Origin: Gammaproteobacteria bacterium
GTDB taxonomy: Bacteria; Pseudomonadota; Gammaproteobacteria; Xanthomonadales; SZUA-36
DNA length: 64,000 nt
Reading direction: 5' to 3'
Assembly (NCBI GenBank): GCA_021772915.1
Contig: JAJFLB010000016.1
Location: 1 to 64,000, forward strand
The notes below the pieces were generated by a model. That model was not told where the DNA came from, made no database searches, and saw only the letters and a list, made by a program, of their open reading frames with translations. The number at the start of each line of letters is the position of its first letter. The stretch's first letter is position 1. The translations under genes were made by a program, and so were the position numbers. Positions 36,206 through 45,679 of this stretch are shown in pieces.

Positions 36206-36692
36206 TTTATTAAGCTCTCTTTATAGCTGGTTGAAAAACCACCTTCCGGTGGTGACTGTGCTGGAGCAGAACGGGACCGGGGTATATCTGGAAGGAAGCA
36301 TAACAACCGTACAGACTAAACACTCAATCACTCGCCGCAACTGGCAGCGCGCACATTTTACATTGTTTCAATACACAAATGCCATAAAAACAGAACAATA
36401 TATGGCCAAGGTGCAAGCTCAAAGATTTTGGCAGGTGTGATAACGTGGGTCGTCGCGAGCATTTTTACCCCCTCCGTAGGAGTGACGACGCAAGTCGTCG
36501 CGAACCTGGCCGGTTCCCGACGAGCGAGCTCGTCGGTCTCACAAGAGCATGGAATGAGCGATTATTCTTACCGTGGCGATCAGCCCCACGAATCCCTCCA
36601 CGCTGCGTTATACTTGTTGGTTTGGAACACTGTAACCAGGGAATACGGATAAAACCGCGACATCTGGGACTAACTACCTTACGGAGCACTGC
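36206..36692. other. 487-bp intergenic region with csp leader and REP elements
   Basis: The left part is the csp leader with a hairpin at 36238-36253. The middle (36310-36440) shows no feature. REP elements occupy 36441-36542. The remainder to 36692 holds the promoter and ribosome site (ACGGAG before ATG 36693) of hppD. Confidence 0.6.
36441..36542. repeat. REP elements: partial B, full B and inverted A
   Basis: 36441-36460 is a partial B-type copy (GGGTCGTCGCGAGC). 36476-36506 is a full B-type (GTAGGAGTGACGACG ... CGTCGCGAAC). 36513-36542 is an inverted A-type (TTCCCGACGAGC ... CGTCGGTC). Confidence 0.8.
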
Positions 36693-37778
36693 ATGGCTGA
36701 CCTGTTCGACAACCCCATGGGATTGGACGGCTTCGAATTCGTCGAATTCGCATCCCCTGCCCCAGGGATTCTGGAGCCTGTATTCGATATGCTGGGTTTC
36801 AGCCTGGTGGCAAGACACCGTTCCAAGAATGTGAGTCTGTACCGCCAGGGTGGTATCAATTTCATTCTCAATGAGGAGCCAGGCAGCCACGCGGCATTTT
36901 TTGCTGAAGAACACGGTCCCTGCGCCTGTGGTATGGCTTTTCGTGTTAAGGATGCACACCACGCGTACCAGCGGGCACTTGAACTGGGTGCCCAGGCGAT
37001 CGACATCCCTACCGGACCCATGGAGCTGCGTTTACCCGCGATCAAGGGAATTGGCGGCGCACCACTGTACCTGATCGACCGTTACCGGCAGGGCATGAGT
37101 TTTTACGACATCGACTTTGAGTTCATCCAGGACGTTGATCGTCGCCCGCAGGGTTGTGGGTTCAATTCTATCGACCACCTGACCCACAATGTCTATCGTG
37201 GACGGATGGAGTATTGGGGAGATTTTTACGAACGTATTTTCAATTTCCGCGAAATCCGCTACTTTGACATCAAGGGGGAGTACACCGGCCTTCTATCCAA
37301 GGCGATGACGGCTCCTGATGGCAAAATACGAATCCCCCTGAACGAGGAGTCGGGTAAAAGCAGCGGCCAGATTGAAGAATACCTGATGGCCTACAACGGC
37401 GAAGGAATTCAGCACATTGCCCTGATATGCGATGATCTGTTTGAGTGCTGGGATGCACTCAAGGCCAAGGGCATACCATTTATGACACCACCGCCCAGCA
37501 CCTACTACGAGGCATTGGAAGAGCGTTTGCCCGGCCATGGCGAGCCGGTTGAGGAACTTGCAAAAAGGGGCATCCTGCTGGATGGCTCAACTGCCGATGC
37601 TGATCCGCGTCTGTTGCTGCAAATATTTTCTGAAACCATGGTCGGACCGTTGTTTTTTGAATTCATCCAACGCAAGAAAGATGAGGGTTTCGGTGAAGGC
37701 AATTTTGCAGCTTTATTTGAATCAATGGAGCGAGACCAGTTGCGCCGCGGCGTGATTGATACCGCAGACGTAAACTGA
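36693..37778 (+). CDS. hppD: 4-hydroxyphenylpyruvate dioxygenase
   Basis: 361 residues, the usual bacterial length. The two VOC domains and the iron ligands are present: His162 ([12 protein letters not shown]), His241 ([10 protein letters not shown]) and Glu323 ([10 protein letters not shown]). It converts 4-hydroxyphenylpyruvate to homogentisate in tyrosine catabolism. No homogentisate dioxygenase is adjacent, so the product may also feed melanin-type pigment. The gene that follows after 32 bp is another VOC protein, probably in the same operon. Confidence 0.96.
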   Translation: MADLFDNPMGLDGFEFVEFASPAPGILEPVFDMLGFSLVARHRSKNVSLYRQGGINFILNEEPGSHAAFFAEEHGPCACGMAFRVKDAHHAYQRALELGAQAIDIPTGPMELRLPAIKGIGGAPLYLIDRYRQGMSFYDIDFEFIQDVDRRPQGCGFNSIDHLTHNVYRGRMEYWGDFYERIFNFREIRYFDIKGEYTGLLSKAMTAPDGKIRIPLNEESGKSSGQIEEYLMAYNGEGIQHIALICDDLFECWDALKAKGIPFMTPPPSTYYEALEERLPGHGEPVEELAKRGILLDGSTADADPRLLLQIFSETMVGPLFFEFIQRKKDEGFGEGNFAALFESMERDQLRRGVIDTADVN

Positions 37779-37810
37779 GCCTGGCTGGAACCAGAACTGG
37801 AATCACCGAT

Positions 37811-38374
37811 ATGAACATTAAAAGGATTCACCACGTTGCCTACCGTTGTAGAGATGCCAAAGAAACGGTTGAGTTTTACCAACAGGTGCTTGACATGGAC
37901 CTGGTACTGGCCATCTCCGAAGACCAGGTACCCAGCACCAAGGCGCCCGATCCCTACATGCATGTCTTCATGGATGCGGGGCAAGGCAACGTGCTGGCAT
38001 TTTTTGAAATCCCCAACTCACCACCCATGGGTCGCGATGAGAATACCCCGGAATGGGTACAGCACATCGCCTTCGAAGTCGAAGACATGGACGCACTTCT
38101 GGCGGCAAAGGAACGTATCGAAGCAGCCGGCCTGGAGGTTATCGGCCCCGTCGACCATCATATTTTCAAATCGATCTACTTTTTTGATCCCAGCGGCCAT
38201 CGCCTGGAACTGGCAGCCAATACTGACCACCCGGGAGTGCTGGAGAAGTTGCATGAAATTGCACCCGCGATGATTGAGGAATGGAGCCAAACCAGGCGCG
38301 CACCAAAACACGCAGCATTTTTGCACGAGCACGAATTCAACCTGGACGCCGCACAAGATCAAACAAAACCGTAG
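37811..38374 (+). CDS. VOC family dioxygenase/lyase-like protein
   Basis: 187 residues. Metal-site motifs: IHHVAYRCRDAKETVEFY at the N-terminus, WVQHIAFEVEDMDALL in the middle and DPSGHRLELAAN near 140. Resembles the glyoxalase/extradiol-type VOC proteins often next to hppD. The stop TAG (38372-38374) is part of the following REP element. Confidence 0.88.
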   Translation: MNIKRIHHVAYRCRDAKETVEFYQQVLDMDLVLAISEDQVPSTKAPDPYMHVFMDAGQGNVLAFFEIPNSPPMGRDENTPEWVQHIAFEVEDMDALLAAKERIEAAGLEVIGPVDHHIFKSIYFFDPSGHRLELAANTDHPGVLEKLHEIAPAMIEEWSQTRRAPKHAAFLHEHEFNLDAAQDQTKP

Positions 38375-38402
38375 GACCGACGAGCAAGCTCGTCGGGAAC
38401 CT
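38371..38402 (+). repeat. REP element (A-type)
   Basis: GTAGGACCGACGAGCAAGCT then CGTCGGGAACC. The cleanest copy of the A-type consensus in the window. It provides the stop codon of the gene at 37811. Confidence 0.95.
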
Positions 38403-38488
38403 TTAAAGCCTCTAACAGACCCATCAACCCCAGTGTCAAAAACCCCACGTGCTAAACTGCCCCATCGCCAAATCTTGCGGTCAATTAA

Positions 38489-39766
38489 TTGAAAGTTCTC
38501 CACATTGGCAAGTACTTTTCACCGTTCAGCGGTGGCCTGGAAAACTATATGCGTGATGCCATGGTGGCCTTGCGTCAACACGGAATCGAGTCCGCCGCGC
38601 TGGTACACCGTCATAGCTGGTCACTGACAACACTAAGAGATAAATTCAGTGCCAACGGTCACGACTTCCCGCTGGTCAGAACAGGCAGATGGGCACATCT
38701 GGCATTTACACCAATCAGCCCCACCCTGCCCTGGCATTTGTGGCGACTAATACGGTCATTCAAACCCGACATCCTGCATTTGCATCTACCCAATCCTTCG
38801 GTTTTCTGGGTTCTGTCATTCCCAACCGCGCGACGTTTGCCCTGGGTCGTACATTGGCACGCAGATGTTATAAGCACAGAGCAAGGCTGGCTGGTGAAAC
38901 TGCTTTACAGACTCTACCGTCCATTTGAACGCGCAGTACTGCGAGCCGCTGATGCGATTGTAGTGACCTCCCAGCCTTACCTTGAGCACAGTGAACCGTT
39001 ACAAGAATTTGAATCGAAGTGTAAGGTCGTACCGCTGGGTGTTGACGTAAGGCGATTCCGTAGGACCGACGAGCCTGCCCGTCGGGAACATCAGGAAACG
39101 AGTTGGACTGACAAGCTAGCGGGTCGGAAACAAAAGGGCTTCCCGACGACGGAGTCGTCGGTCCTACATGAGACCAGCTTCCCGACGACCGGGTCGTCGG
39201 TCCTACGGGTTCTTGCTGTGGGTCGGTTGACCTACTATAAGGGTTTTCGTTACCTGATTGAGGCGGCAGCGCGGTGTCCGAACATTCGGGTCGATATCGT
39301 GGGGCGTGGAGACGAAGCGGATAAGCTCCAGGCACTCACGACTTCCTTAAACCTCAAAGACAGGGTAACCTTTCACGGCGTTTTGAGTGATGCTGAGCTG
39401 GTTCAACAAATGCACAACTGCGATTGCTTGTGCCTGCCGTCAATAGAACGCACCGAGGCCTTTGGCATAGTGCTGTTAGAGGCCATGTATTTTGGAAAAG
39501 CGTCCATCATTAGCGACTTGCCCGGCTCAGGTATGGGTTGGATTGTAGATGACGGTATCACTGGTATTAAGGTAAGACCAGCCGACGCTCATGCACTGGC
39601 CGCGGCCCTGGGAGAATTGGATATCGACCGTGAGAACCTACTGACAATGGGACAGCGCGGGAAAGAAAAGTTTACCCGGCAATTTGAGATTAGCCATGTT
39701 GTCAAGGGATTGGTGGAGGTTTATGAAAATGTCACGTTCACTGATGCAACGCGAATTGAATCCTGA
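38489..39766 (+). CDS. GT4 glycosyltransferase carrying four in-frame REP elements
   Basis: 425 residues, TTG start (VLHIGKYFSPFSGGLENY begins the N-terminal GT-B domain; no ATG is near). The N-terminal domain runs to about 190 (WVVHWHADVIS, VVPLGVDVRRF) and the C-terminal domain starts at about 242 (VLAVGRLTYYKGFRYLIEAA, with the E-x7-E region SIERTEAFGIVLLEAM). In typical GT4 enzymes these two segments are joined directly. Here about 50 residues rich in Arg, Thr and Ser are encoded entirely by four REP copies (39060-39208). The frame is kept, so a working enzyme is plausible. First gene of the glycan locus. Confidence 0.88.
   Translation: MKVLHIGKYFSPFSGGLENYMRDAMVALRQHGIESAALVHRHSWSLTTLRDKFSANGHDFPLVRTGRWAHLAFTPISPTLPWHLWRLIRSFKPDILHLHLPNPSVFWVLSFPTARRLPWVVHWHADVISTEQGWLVKLLYRLYRPFERAVLRAADAIVVTSQPYLEHSEPLQEFESKCKVVPLGVDVRRFRRTDEPARREHQETSWTDKLAGRKQKGFPTTESSVLHETSFPTTGSSVLRVLAVGRLTYYKGFRYLIEAAARCPNIRVDIVGRGDEADKLQALTTSLNLKDRVTFHGVLSDAELVQQMHNCDCLCLPSIERTEAFGIVLLEAMYFGKASIISDLPGSGMGWIVDDGITGIKVRPADAHALAAALGELDIDRENLLTMGQRGKEKFTRQFEISHVVKGLVEVYENVTFTDATRIES
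39060..39208. repeat. Four REP copies inside a coding sequence
   Basis: Copies at 39060-39089 (forward), 39100-39131 (degenerate, forward), 39138-39168 and 39177-39207 (reverse, ending CGTCGGTCCTAC). Together about 149 bp add about 50 codons without a stop or net frame change, exactly at the boundary between the two GT-B domains of the glycosyltransferase. Confidence 0.92.
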
Positions 39767-39772
39767 GTCTTT

Positions 39773-40498
39773 ATGAAACCATTGCAGGCTACCAACCCTA
39801 ACAAAGGCACAGAGTCGTCCCTACCCAATTGCGTAGTGGTCATTCCGGCACACAATGAGTCTTTGGATATTGTATCTGTAATCAATGAGTTGCGTAGCGT
39901 TAGTAGCTTCCCAATAGTTGTTGTTGACGATGCCAGCACCGATAACACCATTGAAAAAGCCGAAAAGGCCGGTGCGATTGTAGTGCCCCTCGTTGTCCAA
40001 CTTGGCGCCTGGGGGGCTACTCAAACGGGTTTACGCTATGCGCTCAAACACGACTATGCCTATGTCATTACCATGGACGCCGATGGCCAGCACAAGGCAG
40101 CATCCTTGCCGAAGTTGCTCGAGCCCGTGATCAAAAATGAGGCCGATGTCTGTATAGGTGCCTGCACACAGCGTGGCTCGTTATCACGTAAGATTGCGTG
40201 GGCTTTGATGAAACGCGTCTCTGGACTCAGGCTCGAAGACTTGACATCTGGATTCCGTGTATACGACCGCCGTGCCATCAGCAAACTCTCCAGGTGGCAA
40301 GCCACATTGCTGGAATACCAGGATGTAGGTGTGCTGGCGATGTTGAAGGATTCGGGGCTGCGTATTAAAGATGTGGAAGTCAATATGCTGCAACGCCAGC
40401 ATGGCATTTCAAGGATATTTTATTCTTGGACAGCAGTCTTATACTACATGTTTTACACCTTGTTACTTAGTTTCACTAAACGCAGATTTAAGAAGTAG
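39773..40498 (+). CDS. GT2 glycosyltransferase (dolichol-phosphate-mannose-synthase-like)
   Basis: 241 residues. GT-A fold: VVIPAHNESLDIVSVI, VVVDDASTDNT and ITMDADGQHKAA (DxD metal site). The C-terminus has a single hydrophobic stretch (WTAVLYYMFYTLLLSF) for membrane contact. Family members transfer sugars to polyprenyl phosphate. It is 6 bp downstream of the previous glycosyltransferase. A DUF2304 protein follows, a common genomic partner of this family. Confidence 0.9.
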   Translation: MKPLQATNPNKGTESSLPNCVVVIPAHNESLDIVSVINELRSVSSFPIVVVDDASTDNTIEKAEKAGAIVVPLVVQLGAWGATQTGLRYALKHDYAYVITMDADGQHKAASLPKLLEPVIKNEADVCIGACTQRGSLSRKIAWALMKRVSGLRLEDLTSGFRVYDRRAISKLSRWQATLLEYQDVGVLAMLKDSGLRIKDVEVNMLQRQHGISRIFYSWTAVLYYMFYTLLLSFTKRRFKK

Positions 40499-40597
40499 TT
40501 TCGCCATTATAGGGTGGTCGGCTCTAGGACCGCTGCCTTATAATACGTAAGTTAGGATTTTTCGGCGGGGATATAGATTAGTGGTAAAGAGCAGGTA

Positions 40598-40993
40598 GTG
40601 GTTACATTGGTCACAAGCGTTCTCGGTCTGAGCGCTGCGCTCGTTATCGTTGTCCTGATTCGCAGGGACCATCTGCACGTACGTTATGGCTTGTGGTGGA
40701 TGACCGCGGCTATAGGATTTGCACTGCTGGGTCTGTTCCCCACGTTTTTTGACCGTTTTTCACATTACCTGGGGGTGGCCTACCCTCCCATATTGGCCGT
40801 TGCCATCGCAATCATATTGTTGGTGATAAAAATTCTGGTAATGGATATCGAGCGCTCCCGTAATGTCATTCGTTTACAACGTCTTACCCAACGCGTCGCG
40901 TTGCTAGAAGCCGATCTGCGTGAAACTCAAGGTAAGTCACGTGAGCCCGAAGACGGATCGAGCCACGGCGAAATAGATGATGAGAAAAGTTAG
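40598..40993 (+). CDS. DUF2304 membrane protein
   Basis: 131 residues, GTG start. Three membrane segments (VTSVLGLSAALVIVVLI, WWMTAAIGFALLGLFP, PPILAVAIAIILLVIKIL) followed by a charged helical tail. The arginine-rich HVRYGLWW after the first helix is family-typical. DUF2304 proteins are usually encoded next to polyprenyl-phosphate GT2 enzymes, as here, and may assist them. No other role is known. Confidence 0.85.
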   Translation: MVTLVTSVLGLSAALVIVVLIRRDHLHVRYGLWWMTAAIGFALLGLFPTFFDRFSHYLGVAYPPILAVAIAIILLVIKILVMDIERSRNVIRLQRLTQRVALLEADLRETQGKSREPEDGSSHGEIDDEKS

Positions 40994-41053
40994 CGGTTTC
41001 ATAATCAGCGTTACACCAGTAGTTCTTCACAACATGAAATCTACGACCACGCT

Positions 41054-42541
41054 ATGGGCTGGCTGACGCTTCTAATTGGCTTATTATTGCCTTGGTTGGC
41101 TGGTGTGCTGTGGCTGGCACTGGCAGAGTCACATCTGAGTCAACACCACTGTCCCCACCGTCTGCGCCAGGCCGGTTACGGGTTTTTCCTCGGTTACGCT
41201 ATTTTGTTCCTGACCATCCTGTTGGCCCATCATTTGACTGGAACGGTATCCTGGCCCGGATTGATGCTTTTCCTGCTGCTACTTTCCGCCGTGGCAGCAA
41301 GCGCATTGTGGCTCGGCCGGGGCAACACAGTCGAAGCACACTGGCACAGCAATGGCCCGCCTGCCAGCGCTGGCGCAAAAACGCTCACCATTGTTTTGGC
41401 CGTCTGGATAGGAATTCACCTTACCTTTGTAACCATCGAAATCCTTACCCAGCCAGTCTACCCCTGGGACGCCTGGCTGGCTTGGGTATACCGAGCCAAG
41501 GCGTGGTTTCTGGCAGGTGGCATGGTCGATGTAGTCAGTTCCGGGGACTGGGCTACGGCATCTTCGACAGAAATCTACACCATCAATGCCTGGATGTACC
41601 CACGTTTTCCATCGGTCATTCCGTACTGGGCTGCACTCAGCCTTGGGCGCTGGAGTGAAACCCTGATCAATTTGCCGGTACTCACCGCTGGACTCGCCAT
41701 TGGTATGGCCCTTTATGGGCAGTGCCGAGAGTACGGAATGAGTAAGCTAGCCTGTTTGAGTGCTTGCTATCTGCTTTATTCCATTCCTCTGGTTGGCACC
41801 CACCTTGCTTTGGCGGGTTATGCCGATATCTGGATGGCGGGGTTTACTGGGCTGGGATTTGTGGCAGTTATACGGGGAAGCACACCGCCTGCGGGTTTTA
41901 GCAGACTGAATTTCCAAACCGTGCTCGGCTTGTTAATGGTTGGGCTGAGCGTTGTAGTCAAAAATGAGGGTGCCGTGTGGTTACTTGCGGTCTTTGCATT
42001 GTTGGCGTTGACAAGCTTTCGGCTGCGTGTGTCTTTTTTGGGCCTGGTGGTATTGTCGGCAATGATGTTAATGGCTTCGGCAATGGGATTCACCCACATC
42101 GACCTGCCACTCATTGGTGTTTTGGGTGTCATTGACGGCAGGCTTCTTATCCCTTTCATCGGTAGTTTTAAGCTGGAAGTGCATGAAATCTGGCAAGTGT
42201 ATTGGGAAAACTTCATGGCCATGGGCAATTGGAACCTGTTCTGGTTGGCGGTGGTTGCCAGTCCGTTACTTGGCTATTTCCTGTCCGGCAAATCAAAGGG
42301 TAACTATCGTGCCTGGCAAGTTTGTTTTGTATTTGTTCTTATTTTTCTGGCCACGCAAGTGTTTATTTTCGGCTTTACTGACCAGGGCTTGTGGGCAGAC
42401 ACCTATACCGCCGTTAACCGATTGCCGTTGCATTTTGTTCCAGCGCTGCTTTTCGTTGTGTTAGTCACTGCATCAGCCAGTTGGGTAAACATCGAAAGCC
42501 GCGAGCGGACAACGAGAAACCACACTGACAGTGCTTTATAA
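41054..42541 (+). CDS. GT-C-fold membrane glycosyltransferase-like protein
   Basis: 495 residues with about 10-12 membrane segments. The early loop PVYPWDAWLAWVYRAKAWF, with the acidic PWDAW, is typical of GT39/ArnT-like enzymes that use polyprenyl-linked donors. The neighbouring polyprenyl-phosphate GT2 would make such a donor. It overlaps the next gene by 11 bp. Confidence 0.8.
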   Translation: MGWLTLLIGLLLPWLAGVLWLALAESHLSQHHCPHRLRQAGYGFFLGYAILFLTILLAHHLTGTVSWPGLMLFLLLLSAVAASALWLGRGNTVEAHWHSNGPPASAGAKTLTIVLAVWIGIHLTFVTIEILTQPVYPWDAWLAWVYRAKAWFLAGGMVDVVSSGDWATASSTEIYTINAWMYPRFPSVIPYWAALSLGRWSETLINLPVLTAGLAIGMALYGQCREYGMSKLACLSACYLLYSIPLVGTHLALAGYADIWMAGFTGLGFVAVIRGSTPPAGFSRLNFQTVLGLLMVGLSVVVKNEGAVWLLAVFALLALTSFRLRVSFLGLVVLSAMMLMASAMGFTHIDLPLIGVLGVIDGRLLIPFIGSFKLEVHEIWQVYWENFMAMGNWNLFWLAVVASPLLGYFLSGKSKGNYRAWQVCFVFVLIFLATQVFIFGFTDQGLWADTYTAVNRLPLHFVPALLFVVLVTASASWVNIESRERTTRNHTDSAL

Positions 42542-43712
42542 CACCGTAAAACAATTGACGTTCACTGCCCTGGTCGCTGCAGTTGTGGTGGTTACAGCTG
42601 TGTTGGTTTTTGTCAATGTGAATCTGCCGGATAACCCTGGCGAGGCCCTGGATTTTCAGGCTGGCAGTTTTCAATTTGCCTTTGGCTCTGGTCATCCAGT
42701 CGCCGATCGGATGGTAATTGATGATTACGTCGATGGCTCTGTACTCCTCACCAGCGGTCCGGTAAGTATTCAGGCCAAAAAAAATAGCATACTCAAGTAT
42801 ACGTGGTTACCGACCAAGCTCATCCAGGAAGCGGTATTTTTCTGGCGTCAAAAAAATGTTACCGATGAAGTGATTCGAACCAGCATCCATCTTGCCGGCA
42901 CCCATTACGTGAACTTATCATTACACCCTGATTGGTACGGCGAAATCACTGAATTCGGCTTTCTGTTAATAGACGAAAGCAGTAGCGGACATAAACAAGG
43001 AAGTGTAGAGGTCGGCCCGCTGGCTCTCCTGCCCGACCATCTTGACATCCATTTGCAGTTGGTCTGGCAAGATTGGACAGTATTTGAAGAACGGACGCAA
43101 CAGTCCATTAATTTCCTGCACGGCGGCGGCCGCTCACAGGACATACCACTACCCATCGTGGTCAGCACTTGGTTGATTCTCACGATATTCTTGTTTTGGC
43201 TGACCGAGCGGTATGGCACACGACTTGGCCCAAAATGTAAACCTGGCGCCTATGTGTTGCTTTGCCTGGCAGCGTGGATGTTACTGGATGTTCGCTGGAC
43301 CACCAACAACCTTAGGCAAATAGGGTTCTCACTCCCCAAGCTGTGGCAGATGAGTGAGCAGCAACGATTAGCCAGTGACCTGGATGGAGAAATTTTTCAA
43401 TTTGTGGAAAATCTTAAATCTGAAATACTTGGCGGGAAAACATCCCGCGTCCTGATCGTTGGCAGCCAAGGCGTACCCGATTATTATTTGGAAAGGGCCA
43501 AGTATCATCTGTTGCCACATAGCGCGAATGTGACCCGCATGTTTGCCCCCAAGTCAATACTGAAATCACTCGACTTCGTCATTTGTTTTGGTCAACCCGA
43601 TAGCCTGGGCCAGGTCAGCGGCTGGAGTTCTTATTGGCAGCAAGGACTCGAACAGGTAAACACCAGTCAATGGGGTACTGTTTACAAAGTAAGAAAAGAC
43701 CATGACGATTAG
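42531..43712 (+). CDS. Membrane protein of unknown function, partner of the GT-C enzyme
   Basis: 393 residues, GTG start, overlapping the previous gene by 11 bp. One membrane helix at the N-terminus (LVAAVVVVTAVLVFVNVNL), a periplasm-size domain of about 180 residues, two helices around 205-255 (VVSTWLILTIFLFWL; YVLLCLAAWMLLDV) and a C-terminal soluble domain ending in strands. Not recognised. The overlap suggests it works with the GT-C enzyme. Confidence 0.75.
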   Translation: MLYNTVKQLTFTALVAAVVVVTAVLVFVNVNLPDNPGEALDFQAGSFQFAFGSGHPVADRMVIDDYVDGSVLLTSGPVSIQAKKNSILKYTWLPTKLIQEAVFFWRQKNVTDEVIRTSIHLAGTHYVNLSLHPDWYGEITEFGFLLIDESSSGHKQGSVEVGPLALLPDHLDIHLQLVWQDWTVFEERTQQSINFLHGGGRSQDIPLPIVVSTWLILTIFLFWLTERYGTRLGPKCKPGAYVLLCLAAWMLLDVRWTTNNLRQIGFSLPKLWQMSEQQRLASDLDGEIFQFVENLKSEILGGKTSRVLIVGSQGVPDYYLERAKYHLLPHSANVTRMFAPKSILKSLDFVICFGQPDSLGQVSGWSSYWQQGLEQVNTSQWGTVYKVRKDHDD

Positions 43713-43855
43713 TGAATACATCAATCATAGTGATCATGTCCGCTGCCCTGCCGGCGGGAACATTTCAATCTTGACTCCCGACAATCCAAGTTGCCTCCAA
43801 CCTAGTAGTCAATGCGAAAGACCGAGTCGTTCAACCCATAAAGAAGAACTGATTC

Positions 43856-44629
43856 GTGCATAGCAAAGTGATTTTTATTCATATCCCCAAGTGTGCAGGC
43901 TCGTCACTTAGTTATGCACTGGTGACGCATTTCGGTCGCGATAAGAGTTATCTGATTGGCAAAGACTGCCCCCACAATCAAATATTTTTCCCCCGCAAAG
44001 ACACCGCTGAAAAGGACTTTGTTTCAGGTCACAAGGGAGTAGAGTTTTATAAGTCAATCCAGAGTCCTTTGTTTATTTCTATTATTCGTGATCCTGTCTC
44101 AAGGGCTTTGTCACTTTACAACTACTATACCCAACCAGAAAATGCCGAAACTGAAGATGCGAGAATTATTCGCGAGGACCTGTTTAGTAAATGGCGAAGA
44201 AAGGGAATGGATCAAAACAGTTTGCGCCGCTCCATTGAAAAATCACCACAATTTCGTTATGAAATATCGAATGCGCAGTGCAGATACCTGAGCATCAGTA
44301 ACAAAAACTGGTTCTCTGCTGCTTTCAGACACTACCTGTCAAGAAAAAGCGTTGCAAACTTTGATTCGGCGCTTGCTACGATAAACAGTCACAGGTTTCT
44401 TATTGGAACACAAAAAGAGATTCACAGTCTTACTGTCAGACTGAGCGAAACCCTGAAAATTTCAGCGCTTGAAATTGGTCGCCTCAACACCAGTAAGGAC
44501 TTCTATGTAGATAGTTTTGACAGGGATGATGAATCTATCGAATTAATTATGCGCCTGAATATCGAAGACCAAAAGTTGTATCAATACATTGAAAACCAGC
44601 ATGATAGTGTATTTGACCACTCCCACTGA
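43856..44629 (+). CDS. Sulfotransferase family protein
   Basis: 257 residues, GTG start. IFIHIPKCAGSSLSYAL is the 5'-PAPS-binding loop of the heparan 2-O-sulfotransferase-like family, and SIIRDPVSRALSLYNYY is the 3'-PAPS motif (R-D-P). It would transfer sulfate to a sugar. From here the sequence becomes AT-richer than the left of the window, suggesting acquisition. Confidence 0.88.
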   Translation: MHSKVIFIHIPKCAGSSLSYALVTHFGRDKSYLIGKDCPHNQIFFPRKDTAEKDFVSGHKGVEFYKSIQSPLFISIIRDPVSRALSLYNYYTQPENAETEDARIIREDLFSKWRRKGMDQNSLRRSIEKSPQFRYEISNAQCRYLSISNKNWFSAAFRHYLSRKSVANFDSALATINSHRFLIGTQKEIHSLTVRLSETLKISALEIGRLNTSKDFYVDSFDRDDESIELIMRLNIEDQKLYQYIENQHDSVFDHSH

Positions 44630-44701
44630 TTAGCCACCGCAGATTCATAACCAAGTCCTGACTCAAAAATTAAGAACTGGGATTACAGGAATGCTTAGAT
44701 C

Positions 44702-45679
44702 CTATTGGGGAGTTGACACTGAAGGCGTCGTTCCAGAGATAAAATCCTTGTACGCCAAAGTGAGTGGGGCTAGCAAATGAAAGTCACCTCGAAAAACCAA
44801 TAGTAGACTCTTTATTAAATAACGCAACGGCATCATCACCCATAAACGGCGCGGGTAGTACATCCGGGTAAATTTCAGTGAGCTCAAATCAGAGTAATAT
44901 TCCGAAAGTACGGCTCGTTGCCGATCTTTAATACCGAGACTCTTACCGCCTGAATGCCGAACAAGCGCGTCTTTACACCACGCAATTTCCAAGTCTGACC
45001 CCAGTCGCTTTACGAGATCAAGTTCCTCGAAATATAGGAAAAAACTTTCATTTAGCCATTGACTCTGAGCTGCACCTGACATCTCCGAATTTCCAGGTAA
45101 AGCCTGCAGGTCGTTTTGTAACACTGACGCCGGAAAAAACATTGAAGCCCCCGCAACGTAATCAAATTCAACAGATGGAAGTGAATCACGTTGCGACAGC
45201 GGTGAGCCGCAACCGTACTGCCGGTAGGAGCTGACCCAGGTGTTATAAAAACAACCACCGGCGCACTGAATCGTCCTGCCGTCTGACTCAAGCAATGTTG
45301 CCCCCCAAACGCCGACATCGGGCCTATCATGTGCACATCTCAACAAGGCAGGAAGTGCAGCCTCATCTACCAGACAGTCGTTATTTAATAACCAAATATA
45401 ATCCGGGTTAAACTGCTCAAATATAGCCCGCAGATTGCCATTGTGCCCAGCCGCGAAACCCAGATTTTCAGGATTAACTCGCAAATGAACGCACGGCATT
45501 TCAGCCAGAGTTTCATATTGTTGTGTTTTGCCATATTGGCCGGGATCATTGTCCGCAACAAAAATCTCAACCGAGTATTGATCACGGGCTGCTTGAGCAC
45601 CACGCGACAGGCTTTGCACGCAGGCAATGGTGCATTGCATGCTGTTGAAGCTAAGTATACTGACTGCGATTTGCTTCAT
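44702..45679 (-). CDS. GT2 glycosyltransferase (rhamnosyltransferase-like)
   Basis: 325 residues from ATG 45679, chosen because it gives a 4-bp ATGA overlap with the preceding gene and begins the GT-A fold directly (MKQIAVSILSFNSMQCT). DXD region YIWLLNNDCLVDEAAL; then DYVAGASMFFP and EELDLVKRLGSDLEIAW (E-E-x-D-L region typical of rhamnosyltransferases). Cytoplasmic. Confidence 0.9.
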   Translation of the reverse strand: MKQIAVSILSFNSMQCTIACVQSLSRGAQAARDQYSVEIFVADNDPGQYGKTQQYETLAEMPCVHLRVNPENLGFAAGHNGNLRAIFEQFNPDYIWLLNNDCLVDEAALPALLRCAHDRPDVGVWGATLLESDGRTIQCAGGCFYNTWVSSYRQYGCGSPLSQRDSLPSVEFDYVAGASMFFPASVLQNDLQALPGNSEMSGAAQSQWLNESFFLYFEELDLVKRLGSDLEIAWCKDALVRHSGGKSLGIKDRQRAVLSEYYSDLSSLKFTRMYYPRRLWVMMPLRYLIKSLLLVFRGDFHLLAPLTLAYKDFISGTTPSVSTPQ

